Source of the DNA: Ancylobacter novellus
GTDB taxonomy: Bacteria; Pseudomonadota; Alphaproteobacteria; Rhizobiales; Methylopilaceae
Direction: 5' to 3'
Length of the DNA: 64,000 bases
Assembly (NCBI GenBank): GCA_003241695.1
Contig: QFPN01000005.1
Span: forward strand, 186,001 to 250,000
Made by a program: the position numbers and the translations under genes. The notes under the pieces were generated by a model. It saw only the letters and a list, made by a program, of their open reading frames with translations, ran no database searches and was not told where the DNA came from. This document shows, piece by piece, positions 35,139-43,913 of this stretch. The first letter of the stretch is position 1, and the number at the start of each line of letters is the position of its first letter.

Positions 35139-36020
35139 ATGTCGATCCGCCATCCGATCATTTCGGTCACCGGCTCTTCGGGCTCCGGCACGACGTCGGT
35201 GCGCCAGACCTTCGAGCACATCTTCCGGCGCGAGCACATCACGGCCGCCTTTGTGGAAGGCGACGCGTTCCACCGCTTCGACCGCGAAGGAATGCGCCGC
35301 CACGCCGAGGAGCAGGAAGCTGCCGGCAACCAGCATTTCTCGCATTTCGGCCACGCGGCGAACCTGCTCGTCGAGCTCGAGGAGCTGTTCCGCAGCTATT
35401 CCGAGACCGGAACCGGCCACACGCGCCATTACGTCCACGATCTCGCGAGCGCCCGGCTGTTCGGCCAGCCGATGGGCAGCTTCACCGAGTGGACGGACCT
35501 GCCGCAGCCGACCGAACTCATGTTCTACGAGGGGCTGCACGGCGCCGCGGTCGGCGACGGGATCGACATCGCGCGCTACGCCGACCTCAAGATCGGCGTG
35601 GTTCCGGTCATCAATCTCGAATGGATCCAGAAGCTCCATCGCGACCGCTACGACCGCGGCTACAGCGCCGAGGACGTGACCCACACGATCCTGCGACGCA
35701 TGCCGGACTACGTGAACTTCATCTGCCCCCAGTTCACGGAAACCGACGTGAACTTCCAGCGCATCCCGACGGTCGACACGTCAAACCCGTTCATCGCCCG
35801 CACGATCCCGACGGCGGAGGAGTCGATGGTGGTGATCCGCTTCCGCGACCCGCACGGCATCGACTTCCCGTATCTCCTGTCGATGATCTCCTGGAGCTTC
35901 ATGTCGCGGGCGAACTCCATCGTGATCCCCGGCGGCAAGCTCGACCTCGCGATGCAGCTCATCCTGACCCCGATGATCCTGAACCTCGTGGAAAGAAAGC
36001 GTCGGGCGGAGCTCGGCTGA
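35139..36020 (+). CDS. cbbP: Phosphoribulokinase
   Basis: 293 residues, the proteobacterial class of PRK that makes ribulose-1,5-bisphosphate. The P-loop is GSSGSGTTSV near residues 11-20. EGDAFHRFDREGM and FYEGLHGAAV carry the substrate and catalytic residues. VPVINLEWIQKLHRD follows. Its presence implies Rubisco elsewhere in the genome, since PRK has no other use. It starts 20 bases after fbp. Confidence 0.97.
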   Translation: MSIRHPIISVTGSSGSGTTSVRQTFEHIFRREHITAAFVEGDAFHRFDREGMRRHAEEQEAAGNQHFSHFGHAANLLVELEELFRSYSETGTGHTRHYVHDLASARLFGQPMGSFTEWTDLPQPTELMFYEGLHGAAVGDGIDIARYADLKIGVVPVINLEWIQKLHRDRYDRGYSAEDVTHTILRRMPDYVNFICPQFTETDVNFQRIPTVDTSNPFIARTIPTAEESMVVIRFRDPHGIDFPYLLSMISWSFMSRANSIVIPGGKLDLAMQLILTPMILNLVERKRRAELG

Positions 36021-36108
36021 CAGGGACTGCGCGCCTGCGGGCGGCCTTCACCTGCGCCGCCATTCAGGCTAACAGCATGCTGCGCCGCAACACTCCGGAC
36101 TGACCGCA

Positions 36109-36792
36109 ATGCCCGACATCATCATCGCCCCGTCGATCCTCTCGGCGGACTTCTCCAGGCTCGGCGAAGAGACGCGCGAGGTCGTCGCGGCGGGCGCGGA
36201 CTGGGTGCATCTCGACGTCATGGACGGTCACTTCGTGCCAAACATCACCTTCGGCCCGGAGGTCGTGAAGAAGCTGCGCCGCTGGACCGACGCGCTGTTC
36301 GACTGCCACCTGATGATCGCGCCGGCCGATCCCTATCTCGAGGCCTTCGCCAAGGCGGGCTGCGACCGCCTGAGCGTCCATGCGGAGGCCGGCCCCCATC
36401 TCGACCGCTCGCTCCAGCTCATCCGCTCGCTCGGAAAGCAGGCGGGCGTCGCGATCAATCCTTCGACGCCCGAGACTGCCGTCGAATACGTGCTCGACAG
36501 GATCGACCTCGTCGTGGTCATGACGGTCAATCCGGGCTTCGGCGGACAGGCCTTCATCCCCGAGATGCTCGGCAAGATCAGGCGCCTCAAGAAAATGATC
36601 GGCGGCCGTCCGATCCGGATCGAGATCGACGGCGGCGTGACGCCGGAAACCGCTGCGCTCTGCGCCGCGGCGGGCGCCGACGCCTTCGTCGCCGGCAACG
36701 CCGTCTTCAAGGACGGACCGCAATCCTACGCGACGCACATCGCCGCCATCCGCGCCTCGGCCGAGGCGGCGGTCGCGCGCAGCGCCGCCTGA
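36109..36792 (+). CDS. rpe: Ribulose-phosphate 3-epimerase
   Basis: 227 residues. IAPSILSADFSRLGEE and HLDVMDGHFVPNITFGP at the N-terminus carry the metal ligands. VMTVNPGFGGQAFIPEM and IDGGVTPETAALCAAAGAD complete the signatures. It interconverts ribulose-5-phosphate and xylulose-5-phosphate for the Calvin and pentose phosphate cycles (CbbE). The stop overlaps the next start by one base (TGATG). Confidence 0.97.
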   Translation: MPDIIIAPSILSADFSRLGEETREVVAAGADWVHLDVMDGHFVPNITFGPEVVKKLRRWTDALFDCHLMIAPADPYLEAFAKAGCDRLSVHAEAGPHLDRSLQLIRSLGKQAGVAINPSTPETAVEYVLDRIDLVVVMTVNPGFGGQAFIPEMLGKIRRLKKMIGGRPIRIEIDGGVTPETAALCAAAGADAFVAGNAVFKDGPQSYATHIAAIRASAEAAVARSAA

Positions 36793-37538
36793 TGGCCCTC
36801 GAGGCGCTGATCTTCGACGTCGACGGCACCCTCGCCGAGACGGAGGAGACCCATCGCCGCGCGCTGAACGAGACTTTCGCCGCCTTCGACCTGCCCTGGG
36901 AGTGGGATCAGGCGACCTACCGACGCCTGCTCCACGTCATGGGCGGCAAGGAAAGGCTGCTGCATTACGTCGAGTTCGACGGCCCCGCGGAGGCCGAGCG
37001 CGCCTTCGATCGGCTCGATGAAATCCACGCGGCCAAGAACGCCCGCTACGGCGAGCTCGCGAGCGCCGGCTCGGTCACGTTGAGGCCCGGCGTCGAGCGC
37101 CTCGTGCGCGAGGCGCGCGCGGCCGGGCTGAAGGTCGCGATCGCCACCACGACCAGCCGCCGCAACGTGGAAGCCTTGCTCGCCTCGACGTTCGGTCCGC
37201 AGGGGCCGTCGCTGTTCGACGCCATTGCGGCGGGCGACGAGGCGCCGGCCAAGAAGCCTGCGCCTGACATCTACGAGATCGCGCTGAAGAAGCTCGGGAA
37301 CGATCCGAACGTCTGCATCGCCTTCGAGGACACCGCCCACGGGCTGCGCTCCGCGCGCGCCGCGGGGCTCAAATGCGTCGTCACGCCGAGCTTCTACAGC
37401 GAGGACCAGAACTTCTCCGGCGCGGCGGCCATATTCGGCCATCTCGGCGAGCCGGGCCTACCCGCGCGCCACCTCGGCGGCGCCGGCGCAGGCGAGACCA
37501 TGGTCACGATCCCGTTCCTTCGCACTTTGGTCGGCTGA
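36792..37538 (+). CDS. cbbY: CbbY-like HAD phosphatase
   Basis: 248 residues of the HAD family, subfamily IA. The nucleophile motif IFDVDGTLAETEETHR is at the N-terminus, TTTSRRNVEALL is motif II, and KKPAPDIY with FEDTAHGLRSARAAGL forms motifs III and IV. CbbY dephosphorylates xylulose-1,5-bisphosphate, a Rubisco inhibitor. Phosphoglycolate phosphatase is the alternative reading. The coupling to rpe in a cbb unit supports CbbY. Confidence 0.88.
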   Translation: MALEALIFDVDGTLAETEETHRRALNETFAAFDLPWEWDQATYRRLLHVMGGKERLLHYVEFDGPAEAERAFDRLDEIHAAKNARYGELASAGSVTLRPGVERLVREARAAGLKVAIATTTSRRNVEALLASTFGPQGPSLFDAIAAGDEAPAKKPAPDIYEIALKKLGNDPNVCIAFEDTAHGLRSARAAGLKCVVTPSFYSEDQNFSGAAAIFGHLGEPGLPARHLGGAGAGETMVTIPFLRTLVG

Positions 37539-37661
37539 GAGCCGCGCTTCCAATCCTTCACGCCGTTTACGTCCGCAACGTTCGGCAACCAAGCGTCCCC
37601 CGTCTGTCGCTTTCATGCCATGGCGACGCCGAACGGGGCGTGCGATGAAGCGCAGGTGCGC

Positions 37662-39170
37662 ATGCGTAAAGGCGAGGCGACCCGCGTGGCGAACTATCGG
37701 GGGCTCAAGGCCGCGGCCGCAATCGCCGGCGCGCTGGCCCTGTCGGGTTGCGCCGACAAATGGAACCGGCCGGCTCTCGGCGTGGACGCGCCGTCGAGAT
37801 GGAAGGACGTGCGCGACCCCAAGGCGATCTGGCCGGCGGCCGACTGGTGGCGCGGCTTCGGCTCGGCCGAACTCACGAGCCTCGTCCAAGAGGCCGAGCG
37901 CGCGAACCAGGACATCGGCGCCGCCAAGGCGCGGATCGAGCAGGCCGACGCGCAGGTGCGCATCAACGGCGCCGCGCTCATCCCGGTGATCAACGGATCC
38001 GGCGAGGCGACGTTTCAGCCGAGCACCACCACGACGACCCGCATCTCGCCGTCCGGCCAGACCCAGACTTCGACGCGGCGCAAGGAGTTTACCGGCCAGT
38101 ATCAGGCCGGCGTCGCCGCGAGCTACCAGCTCGACTTCTGGGGGCGGAACCGCGCGACCGTGCGCTCGGCGGAAGCCTCGGCGACGGCGGCGCGCTTCGA
38201 CGAGGAGGTCGTCGCGCTCAGCGTCACCACCGGCGTCGCCAACACCTATTTCGCGATGATGTCGGCGCAGGAGCGGCTCGCGATCGCACGCGGCAACGTC
38301 AAGTCCGCCCAGACCATCCTCGACGCGATCCAGGGTCGCCTCGACGTCGGGACGGCGACGGCGCTCGACCGGGCGCAGCAGCGCGCGGTCCTCGACCAGC
38401 AGCGCGCCACCATTCCGGCGATCGAACAGGAAGTCCGCACCAACGAGACGGCGCTCGCGCTGCTGCTCGGAAGGCCGCCGATCCGCCTCGACGTCAAGGG
38501 CGGACGGCTCGACCGCCTCAAGGTTCCGAAGGTCCAGCCGGGCCTGCCGTCGGACCTCCTTCTGCGCCGTCCCGACGTGCGCGAGGCCGAGGCGACGCTC
38601 GCGTCGAGCGACGCCAGCATCACCGCGGCGCGCGCGGCCTTCCTGCCGTCGGTCGCCCTCACGGCCCAGGGCGGGTTCGAAAGCGCCGCGCTGCGGACGC
38701 TGCTCTCGGGCTCGAACGTCGCCTACCAGCTCGCGGCCTCCGTCACCCAGCCGATCCTCGACCAGAGCCTTCCCGGAAACCTCGACCTTGCAAAAGGCCA
38801 GTTCCGCGAAAATCTCTTCGCCTACCGCAAGGCGACGATCCAGTCCTTCGTGGATACGGAGAACGCGCTCGTCTCGGTCCGCAAGACCGCAGAGCAGGTC
38901 AGCCTGCAGGAGGCCGCGGTGAAGAGCGCCCGCGAGGCCTACGACATCGCTCAGGTCCAGCTCAAGGAAGGAGCGATCGACATCGTCACCGTGCTCAACA
39001 CCCAGCAGACGCTGTTCACCGCTCAGGACAATCTCGCGACCGCGCGGCTCGCCAAGTTCCAGGCGCTGGTCTCGATGTTCGAGGCGCTCGGCGGCGGCTG
39101 GGCGGCGTCCGGCAAGCCGGCCGGCGGCCCGCCGCTGCCGCCCTTCACCGTGTCGGCGACCAAGCCCTGA
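37662..39170 (+). CDS. Outer membrane efflux lipoprotein (NodT/OprM family)
   Basis: 502 residues from the ATG at 37662, giving a lipoprotein signal with lipobox LSGC and lipidated C30. The two outer-membrane-factor repeats are visible, with the typical VANTYFAMMSAQERLAIA and LQEAAVKSAREAYDIAQVQ helices and LRRPDVREAEATLASSDAS. It forms the outer membrane channel of the tripartite pump encoded downstream. The adaptor gene overlaps its stop by one base. A 123-base gap upstream should hold the promoter; no local repressor is present. Confidence 0.92.
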   Translation: MRKGEATRVANYRGLKAAAAIAGALALSGCADKWNRPALGVDAPSRWKDVRDPKAIWPAADWWRGFGSAELTSLVQEAERANQDIGAAKARIEQADAQVRINGAALIPVINGSGEATFQPSTTTTTRISPSGQTQTSTRRKEFTGQYQAGVAASYQLDFWGRNRATVRSAEASATAARFDEEVVALSVTTGVANTYFAMMSAQERLAIARGNVKSAQTILDAIQGRLDVGTATALDRAQQRAVLDQQRATIPAIEQEVRTNETALALLLGRPPIRLDVKGGRLDRLKVPKVQPGLPSDLLLRRPDVREAEATLASSDASITAARAAFLPSVALTAQGGFESAALRTLLSGSNVAYQLAASVTQPILDQSLPGNLDLAKGQFRENLFAYRKATIQSFVDTENALVSVRKTAEQVSLQEAAVKSAREAYDIAQVQLKEGAIDIVTVLNTQQTLFTAQDNLATARLAKFQALVSMFEALGGGWAASGKPAGGPPLPPFTVSATKP

Positions 39171-40426
39171 TGCGCAAGCTCGTCATTCTCCTGCTGATCG
39201 TCGCCGCAGGCGCCGCGGCGTGGAAGTTCCTGCCGGAGCGGTACTGGCCGCAGGCGCTCGTCGCGTCCACGGACAAGTCCGCCGCCCAGAACCAGCCTCG
39301 CCGCGCCGGCCGCCGCGGCGGCCTCGGCGACGAGCCGACGCCGGTCATCGCCGCGCAGGCGAAGCGCCAGGACGTTCCGGTCTTCCTCGACGGCGTCGGA
39401 TCCTTCCAGGCCCCGAACACCGCGACGGTGCGCGCGCAGGTGGAGGGCGTGCTGGTCGAGGTCGCCTTCCGCGAGGGACAGGACGTCAAGGCCGGCGACG
39501 TGCTCGCGCGCATCGACCCGGCGACCTATCAGGCGCAGTACGATCAGGCGGTCGCCCAGAAGGCGCAGTACGAAGCGCAGCTCGAAAACGCGCACCGCGA
39601 CTTCGAGCGCTATTCCCGCCTCGCCAAGAACGACTACGGCACGCAGCAGCAGGCCGACACCGCGAAATCCACCATCTCGCAGCTCGAGGCGCAGGTCCGC
39701 TACTACGGCGCGCTGATCGCGCAGGCCAAGACCACGCTCGACCGCACCGTCGTGCGCGCGCCGATCTCGGGACGCACGGGCGTGCGCGGCGTCGATCAGG
39801 GCAACTACGTCACCGCGGGCGACGCCACGGGCATCGTGACGATCACCGAGGTCCAGCCGATCGCCGCGCTCTTCACCCTGCCCCAGCAGAACATTCCCGC
39901 CGTCACGCGCGCGCTGTCGCGCGGCGCCGTCTCCGTCGAGGCGCTGTCGGGCGACGGACGGACGGCGCTCGACCGCGGCGAGTTGCAGGTGATCGACAAT
40001 CAGGTCGAGCAGGCGACCGGCACGGTGCGGCTGAAGGCGATCTTCCCCAACAAGGAGCTCGCGCTCTGGCCCGGCCAGTTCACGACGGTGCGCGTCTCGG
40101 TCGACGTCCTCAAGGACGTCGTCACCGTGCCCGGACAGGCGGTTCAGCAGGGACCCGACGGGCCGTTCGTGTTCGTGGTCAAGGAGGACCGGACGGTCGA
40201 CCAGCGCCCCGTCGCCGTCACGCGGCAGGACGCCGGGCTCGCGGTGATCGGGAAGGGTCTCGACGCCGGCGAGACGGTGGTGACGACCGGCTTCGCCCGG
40301 CTGCGGACCGGCGCCAAGGTCGCGGTCGGCGCTCCTGGCGCGACGCAGGAGCCGGAGAACGACGCCCCCGGCGCCGGGGCTTCGGGCGACGATCCGCAGC
40401 GCCGGGCCGAAGGGCGCGCGGAGTGA
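39170..40426 (+). CDS. RND efflux periplasmic adaptor (membrane fusion protein, MdtA-like)
   Basis: 418 residues. An N-terminal membrane anchor (LVILLLIVAAGAAAWKFL) is followed by a lipoyl-like half motif (ATVRAQVEGVLVEVAF), a coiled-coil hairpin with KAQYEAQLENAHRDFERYSR and the second lipoyl half RAPISGRTGVRG. A beta-barrel domain and a disordered acidic tail follow. It bridges the RND pumps and the outer membrane factor. A 331-base gap filled by two palindromes separates it from the pump genes. Confidence 0.93.
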   Translation: MRKLVILLLIVAAGAAAWKFLPERYWPQALVASTDKSAAQNQPRRAGRRGGLGDEPTPVIAAQAKRQDVPVFLDGVGSFQAPNTATVRAQVEGVLVEVAFREGQDVKAGDVLARIDPATYQAQYDQAVAQKAQYEAQLENAHRDFERYSRLAKNDYGTQQQADTAKSTISQLEAQVRYYGALIAQAKTTLDRTVVRAPISGRTGVRGVDQGNYVTAGDATGIVTITEVQPIAALFTLPQQNIPAVTRALSRGAVSVEALSGDGRTALDRGELQVIDNQVEQATGTVRLKAIFPNKELALWPGQFTTVRVSVDVLKDVVTVPGQAVQQGPDGPFVFVVKEDRTVDQRPVAVTRQDAGLAVIGKGLDAGETVVTTGFARLRTGAKVAVGAPGATQEPENDAPGAGASGDDPQRRAEGRAE

Positions 40427-40447
40427 CTGGGCGAAAAGCTCGCGCTC

Positions 40448-40563
40448 TTGTCCCGGCCTTGAGCCGGGACCCAGACGCGCCAATGTTCGAGGATGGCGCT
40501 CTACAGGTTGCGATCATTCTGGAGACGGCAACGGTTCTGGGTCCCGGCTCAAGGCCGGGACAC
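40448..40563. repeat. Extragenic palindrome inside the efflux operon (TGTCCCGGC type)
   Basis: The left arm at 40448-40473 (TTGTCCCGGCCTTGAGCC then GGGACCCAGA) pairs with the right arm at 40536-40563 (TCTGGGTCCCGGCTCAAGG then CCGGGACA). This is the first of two palindromes that fill the 331-base gap between the adaptor and the first RND gene. No gene is visible in that gap. Confidence 0.82.
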
Positions 40564-40585
40564 GAGGGGTGTGGTTCGACACCCT

Positions 40586-40726
40586 TCTCCCCTCCCCCTT
40601 GCGGGGAGGGGCCGGGGGTGGGGGTGGTTCAGGATGAGGCGACAGACGCGACGACGCCCTACGCCGGTCTTCTCAGCTCCGTCCTGAACCACCCCCACCC
40701 TTACCCTCCCCGCAAGGGGGAGAGAG
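40586..40726. repeat. Second extragenic palindrome inside the efflux operon (CTCCCCTCCCC type)
   Basis: The left arm at 40586-40635 contains CTCCCCCTTGCGGGGAGG and GGGGGTGGTTCAGGA. The right arm at 40681-40726 contains TCCTGAACCACCCCCACCC and CTCCCCGCAAGGGGGAG. The arms pair around a 45-base centre. It ends about 30 bases before the first RND start codon and could influence its translation. Confidence 0.82.
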
Positions 40727-40757
40727 CGGAGACGTCGCGCCTCGACGCCAACCGGCG

Positions 40758-43700
40758 GTGCGCGGCGTGAGCGTCTCCTCGCCCTTCATCGCGCGGCCCG
40801 TCGCCACCACGCTGCTTGCGGTCGCGGTGCTGCTCGTCGGCGTGCTGGGCTACATGAAGCTCCCCGTCTCCTCGCTGCCGCAGGTCGACTTCCCGACCAT
40901 TCAGGTGACGACCCGCCTTCCCGGCGCCAATCCCCGCACCATGGCGGCGCTCGTGACGGCGCCGCTCGAGCGCCAGCTCGGGCAGATCCCGGCGCTCGAG
41001 ACCATGACCTCGGCGAGTTCCTTCGGCTTCAGCCGGATCACTCTGCGGTTCGATCTCGACCGCGACATCGACGGGGCCGCGCAGGACGTGCAGGCCGCAA
41101 TCAACGCGGCCAATTCGACGCTGCCGAACGACCTGCCCTACCCGCCCGTCTTCGCCAAGGTGAACCCGGCCAACACGCCGGTGCTCACCGTCGCCCTGAC
41201 GTCGAAGACCATGCCGATCCGCGACGTCTCGGATCTGGCCGACACGCTTGTCGCGCAGCGCCTCGCCGAGGTTGTCGGCGTCGGCCGCGTCTCCGTCGGG
41301 GGCGGGGTCAAGCCCGCCGTGCGCGTTCAGGCCGACGTGAGACGGCTCGCGGCCTACGGCCTGACCCTGTCGCAGCTCCGGACCGCGATCGCGGGCGCGA
41401 GCGTCGCAGGGCCGAAGGGCTCGATCGACGGCGACGTCCAGTCCTTCACCATCTCGGCCAACGACCAGATCGAGACCGCGGAGGCCTATCGCGACGTCAT
41501 CGTGGCCTCGAACGGCGGAACGCCCGTCCGCCTGCGCGACGTCGCGCAGGTGATCGACGGGGTCGAGGACGAGAACGTCGCCGCCACGTTCCAGGGACGG
41601 CCGGCGATCGTCATCGACGTCCAGCGCCAGCCCGGCGCGAACACGGTCGCGACCGTCGAGGCGCTGCGGCGCGCGCTGCCGGAGATCCAGCGGGCCATGC
41701 CGGCCGGCGTCGAGGTCTCGGTGGTCGACGACCGCACCGACACGATCAAGGCCTCGATCCACGAGGTCGAGATCACGCTCGCGCTGTCGGTCGGCCTCGT
41801 GATCCTCGTGGTTCTGCTGTTCCTCAGGACCTTCCGAGCCACGCTGATCGCGGGCGTCGCCCTGCCGCTTTCCCTCATCGCGACCTTCGCTGTGATGTGG
41901 GGCCTCGGTTACAGCCTCGACAACCTGTCGCTGATGGCGCTCGTGGTCGGAGCGGGCTTCGTCGTCGACGACGCGATCGTCATGATCGAGAACATCCAGC
42001 GGCACATCGAGAACGGCGAAAAGCCGCTGAAGGCGGCCTATGAGGGCGCGCGCGAGATCGGCTTCACGATCGTCTCGCTCACCGCCTCGCTCGTCGCGGT
42101 GTTCATCCCGCTGCTGTTCATGAGCGGGCTGATCGGGCGCGTCTTCCGGGAGTTCGCCGCGACGCTGACAATCGCCGTCGTGGTGTCGATGGTCATTTCG
42201 CTGACGCTCACGCCGATGATGTGCGGCCGGCTGCTCAAGGCGCCGAAGGAAGGTCGGGGCTCCGCCCTCGGCCGCGCGGCGGAGGCGGCGACGACCCGCT
42301 TCATCGCGGGCTACCGCCGCTCTCTCCTCATCGTCCTGCGCCATCAGGGGCTGACGCTGCTCGTCACGCTCGCGACGCTCCTCGCCACCGGCTGGCTCTA
42401 TGTCGTCGCCCCGAAGGGCTTCCTGCCGCAGCAGGATTCGGGACTGATCTCGGCGACGCTCGAAGCTTCTCAGGACGTATCCTTCGCCGAACTGAAAAGG
42501 CGCGCGGCGGCCGTGACGGCCGAGATCCGGGAAGACCCTGCGGTCCGCAGCGTCGTCTCGGTCCTCGGTGTGAGCGACCAGACCCCGACCTCCAACGCGG
42601 GTCGGCTCTCGATCGTGCTCAAGCCCCATGCCGAGCGCGACGCGAGCGCGGATCAGGTCATCGCCCGGCTCTCGTCGAAGATGGCCGCGATCCCGGACGT
42701 GTCGGTCGTGTTCCAGGCGGCGCAGGACCTGCAGATCTCCACCCGCGCCTCCCGCGCGCGCTACCAGTACACGCTGACCGACAGCGACCCGAAGGAGCTC
42801 GCCCGCAGCGCCCAGAACCTCGTCGAGCGGCTTCAGGCCTCGCCTGTCCTGCGCAACGTCGGCTCCGACGCGCGCCCCGGCGGCGCTCAGGCGCGCGTGA
42901 CGGTCGACCGGATCGCCGCCGGGAGGCTCGGCGTCACCGTCCAGGCGATCGCCGACGCGCTCTACGACGCCTTCGGCCAGCGCCAGATCTCGACCATCTA
43001 CGGCCAGTCCAACCAGTATCGCGTGGTGCTCGAGGCCGAGCGCGGCGAGGCGCACGACGTCGCGGCGATCGGAAGACTCTACGTGACCCCGACGGCTTCT
43101 ACCTCGGAGAGCGGCTCCTCCTCGTCCACGAGCACGGAGACCGCCCGCACGCCCGTGCCGCTGTCGGCCGTGACGACGGTCGCGCTCGAATCAGCCGACC
43201 TCGTCGTCTCGAACGAAGAGCAATTCCCGGCCAACACGATTTCGTTCGACCTCGCCGAGGGCGCGTCGCTTTCCGACGCGGTCGCGGCGATCGAGCAGGC
43301 CGAGGCCGAAGTCGGCCTGCCGCCGACGGTGGTCGGCCGCTTCGCCGGCGACGCGGCGGAGTTCGCGGCCTCGCTCGCCGGCCAGCCCTGGCTGGTGCTC
43401 GCGGCGGTCATCGCGATCTACATCGTGCTTGGCGTGCTCTACGAGAGCTTCATCCACCCGTTCACGATCCTCTCCACCCTGCCCTCCGCCGGCCTCGGCG
43501 CGCTGATCGCGCTCGAACTGTTCGGGCTCGAGCTGTCGATCATCGCGCTCATCGGCATCATCCTGCTGATGGGCATCGTGAAGAAGAACGCGATCATGAT
43601 GATCGACTTCGCGCTCGACGCCGAACGGGAACGGGGGCTCGCGCCGGAAGCCTCGATCGTCGAGGCGGCCGTGCTGCGCTTCCGCCCCATCATGATGACG

Positions 43701-43913
43701 ACGATGGCGGCGCTTCTCGGCGCGCTGCCGCTCGCGCTCGCGACCGGACCCGGCGCTGAGCTGCGGGTTCCGCTCGGGGTCACGATCATCGGCGGCCTGC
43801 TGCTCAGCCAGCTTCTGACGCTCTACACCACGCCGGTGGTCTATCTCGCGATGGAGCGGCTGCGCGAACGGTTCTCACGCCGCGGCGCGCCGACGGCGGA
43901 GCCGGCGGAATGA
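40758..43913 (+). CDS. RND multidrug efflux permease (first of a pair)
   Basis: 1051 residues with a GTG start at 40758 (GTG at 40767 is an alternative). It has the RND layout of twelve membrane helices and two large periplasmic loops. The proton-relay aspartate pair is in AGFVVDDAIVMIENIQRH. MGIVKKNAIMMIDFALD marks the second half. The second periplasmic loop has an unusual Ser/Thr-rich insert (SESGSSSSTSTETAR, around residue 790). Two tandem RND genes suggest an MdtBC-type heteromeric pump. It overlaps the next gene by four bases. Confidence 0.95.
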   Translation: MRGVSVSSPFIARPVATTLLAVAVLLVGVLGYMKLPVSSLPQVDFPTIQVTTRLPGANPRTMAALVTAPLERQLGQIPALETMTSASSFGFSRITLRFDLDRDIDGAAQDVQAAINAANSTLPNDLPYPPVFAKVNPANTPVLTVALTSKTMPIRDVSDLADTLVAQRLAEVVGVGRVSVGGGVKPAVRVQADVRRLAAYGLTLSQLRTAIAGASVAGPKGSIDGDVQSFTISANDQIETAEAYRDVIVASNGGTPVRLRDVAQVIDGVEDENVAATFQGRPAIVIDVQRQPGANTVATVEALRRALPEIQRAMPAGVEVSVVDDRTDTIKASIHEVEITLALSVGLVILVVLLFLRTFRATLIAGVALPLSLIATFAVMWGLGYSLDNLSLMALVVGAGFVVDDAIVMIENIQRHIENGEKPLKAAYEGAREIGFTIVSLTASLVAVFIPLLFMSGLIGRVFREFAATLTIAVVVSMVISLTLTPMMCGRLLKAPKEGRGSALGRAAEAATTRFIAGYRRSLLIVLRHQGLTLLVTLATLLATGWLYVVAPKGFLPQQDSGLISATLEASQDVSFAELKRRAAAVTAEIREDPAVRSVVSVLGVSDQTPTSNAGRLSIVLKPHAERDASADQVIARLSSKMAAIPDVSVVFQAAQDLQISTRASRARYQYTLTDSDPKELARSAQNLVERLQASPVLRNVGSDARPGGAQARVTVDRIAAGRLGVTVQAIADALYDAFGQRQISTIYGQSNQYRVVLEAERGEAHDVAAIGRLYVTPTASTSESGSSSSTSTETARTPVPLSAVTTVALESADLVVSNEEQFPANTISFDLAEGASLSDAVAAIEQAEAEVGLPPTVVGRFAGDAAEFAASLAGQPWLVLAAVIAIYIVLGVLYESFIHPFTILSTLPSAGLGALIALELFGLELSIIALIGIILLMGIVKKNAIMMIDFALDAERERGLAPEASIVEAAVLRFRPIMMTTMAALLGALPLALATGPGAELRVPLGVTIIGGLLLSQLLTLYTTPVVYLAMERLRERFSRRGAPTAEPAE

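Noticed and set aside
40701..43055. 784-residue minus-strand frame antisense to the first RND gene
   Set aside because: A shadow of the RND gene; no ribosome-binding site, no domain, and arginine/aspartate-rich composition.
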